NCBI RefSeq assembly: GCF_002483225.1
Contig: NZ_DLHL01000033.1
Location: 1-64,000 of the forward strand
Direction: 5' to 3'
Length of the DNA stretch: 64,000 nt
DNA from: Gemmatimonas sp. UBA7669
Lineage (GTDB): Bacteria; Gemmatimonadota; Gemmatimonadetes; Gemmatimonadales; Gemmatimonadaceae
Numbering within the stretch: the first letter of the stretch is position 1; every line of letters starts with the position of its first letter. Under the pieces are notes generated by a model. That model had not been told where the DNA came from. It was given only the letters and a program-made list of their open reading frames with translations, and made no database searches. The translations under genes and the position numbers were made by a program. Below, piece by piece: positions 63,152-64,000 of the stretch.

Positions 63152-64000
63152 CTAGCCAAGATGCACACGCACGGTGGAGATCACGCGGCGCAGCGCATTG
63201 CTCACCACCTGCGTGTCGGGATGACGCAGCATGACAAAGCCCTCGCCCTCGTAACTGCCACTGGGCACCTGCCCCACGCTCGGAATGTGCGCGTCGCAGA
63301 CGAGTTCGCCCAGCTCACGCTGCATGACGTCGAGCCCCTCGATGCCCACCACCCGGCCCTGGCCCTGCCCGCGCAGATACGCGGTGCCCACGGCAAACTG
63401 ACGCGGCGGCGCGGCAAAGGTGCCGTCGATCATGAGCGTCATCCAGGCGCGCACAAAATCAAAGTTGTGTGCACGCGAGATCATGGTGGTCATCTGCGCA
63501 CCGGGCGGGCGCGCGGCAATCTCGCTGATGGCCAGGGTGCCATCGGGGCGGCGGAACCACTCGCAGTGCGACACGCCGGTGGTCATGCCCAGCGCCTTGA
63601 GCGCACGGTCGCCCACGTGGCGAATGTCGTCGTAGGCCGGATCGTCGTGCTCACGCGGCAGCAGCACCGTCCACTGAATCCACGGATGCTCCAGCACCTC
63701 GAGTGGCGTGGGCGCGTAGCGTGTGATGGAGTGCCAGAGCGGCGTGCCGCCCAGCGTGACGGTTTCGAGCGAGTGCTCCACGCCGCGCAGAAATTCCTCG
63801 GCCAGCATGGGATCATGCGGCGAAGGCGCATGACGCTGCATGGCGCGATGCAGGGCCTCATCGTTTTCCAGCCGCTCGGTGGCGCGGGCGCCGGCACCGG
63901 CCGGCGGCTTGACGACAATGGGATAACCCACCTCGCGCACGAACGCCTGGGCGTCCTGCAGTGAATGCAGCACGCGATGCCGCGCCACGGGAATGCCCGC
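63152..64000 (-). CDS. ATP-grasp carboxylate-amine ligase-like protein (second copy, cut by window)
   Basis: The 3' part of another ATP-grasp gene; its 5' end lies beyond 64000. Same pieces: GYPIVVKPPAGAGARATE, AEEFLRGVEHSLETV, and EIAARPPGAQMTTMIS. The C-terminal stretch (FVMLRHPDTQVVSNALRRV) is also close to the first copy (YVTLRHPDWDTTKAMADFV). The two share layout but differ in sequence, so they look like an old tandem duplication with divergent substrates. Confidence 0.85.
   Translation of the reverse strand, partial: AGIPVARHRVLHSLQDAQAFVREVGYPIVVKPPAGAGARATERLENDEALHRAMQRHAPSPHDPMLAEEFLRGVEHSLETVTLGGTPLWHSITRYAPTPLEVLEHPWIQWTVLLPREHDDPAYDDIRHVGDRALKALGMTTGVSHCEWFRRPDGTLAISEIAARPPGAQMTTMISRAHNFDFVRAWMTLMIDGTFAAPPRQFAVGTAYLRGQGQGRVVGIEGLDVMQRELGELVCDAHIPSVGQVPSGSYEGEGFVMLRHPDTQVVSNALRRVISTVRVHLG

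Overview
The window is GC-rich chromosomal DNA from a Gram-negative-type bacterium. It is packed with housekeeping genes; I see no prophage, insertion sequence, CRISPR array or obvious foreign island. An LPS-type outer membrane is indicated by lpxH, the heptose adenylyltransferase, LptE and several lipoproteins. Together with gatCAB, a BshA-type bacillithiol enzyme, a CIRCE-controlled groESL operon, the alternative GlmU-like protein and MurA with Asp instead of Cys, this gene set fits a Gemmatimonadota-like organism. That placement is inference from gene content, not a database result.

Layout: 1-755 holds a tRNA cluster (Pro, Arg, Lys) read leftwards, with its own promoter and terminator and a second strong promoter pointing out of the left edge. 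730-6240 (minus) is an envelope/RNA operon: ybgC, a HEAT-cyclophilin lipoprotein, a lipoprotein, lptE, hldE-C, rph, rdgB. lpxH stands divergent at 6296. 7055-11629 (minus) is secD-secF-tatD-ridA-DUF5683. 11779-19307 (minus) is the classical rimP-nusA-ylxQ-infB-rbfA-truB-ribF translation/transcription operon, preceded by a terminator or attenuator hairpin and by murA-pgeF. Two plus-strand genes (membrane coiled-coil protein, zinc-dependent phospholipase C-like protein) meet a minus block serS-histidine kinase-pcrA-gatC-gatA-gatB. 32087-36039 (plus) is a roadblock/response-regulator/sugar-nucleotide/metallohydrolase operon. 36355-38489 is groES-groEL with CIRCE and two promoter candidates.

38538-52355 (minus) is one long run of mostly overlapping genes: moxR, DUF58, a membrane protein, batA, a batB-batC fusion, a batD-batE fusion, mutL, miaA, bshA, uppP and birA. 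It combines a Bat aerotolerance/envelope-stress module with mismatch repair, tRNA modification, thiol synthesis and lipid-carrier recycling. 52581-55720 is an M50 protease-scpA-scpB-pseudouridine synthase operon whose promoter lies beside two DnaA-box-like sequences. rpsT follows on plus with a clear promoter and terminator. 56280-61620 (minus) is a pyrimidine operon (unknown gene, pyrR, pyrB, pyrC, class II aldolase, zinc-ribbon protein). The right edge carries two tandem, related ATP-grasp ligase genes of unknown product, the second cut by the window end.

Vegetative promoters found by eye share TTGnCn, a 16-17 base spacer and TAnnnT. Gene junctions very often overlap as GTGA, ATGA or TGATG, implying widespread translational coupling. 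The best leads are the tandem ATP-grasp pair, DnaA boxes at the condensin operon promoter, the fosfomycin-insensitive type of MurA, the fused Bat proteins in a repair/thiol operon, and several enzymes with unusual low-complexity extensions.
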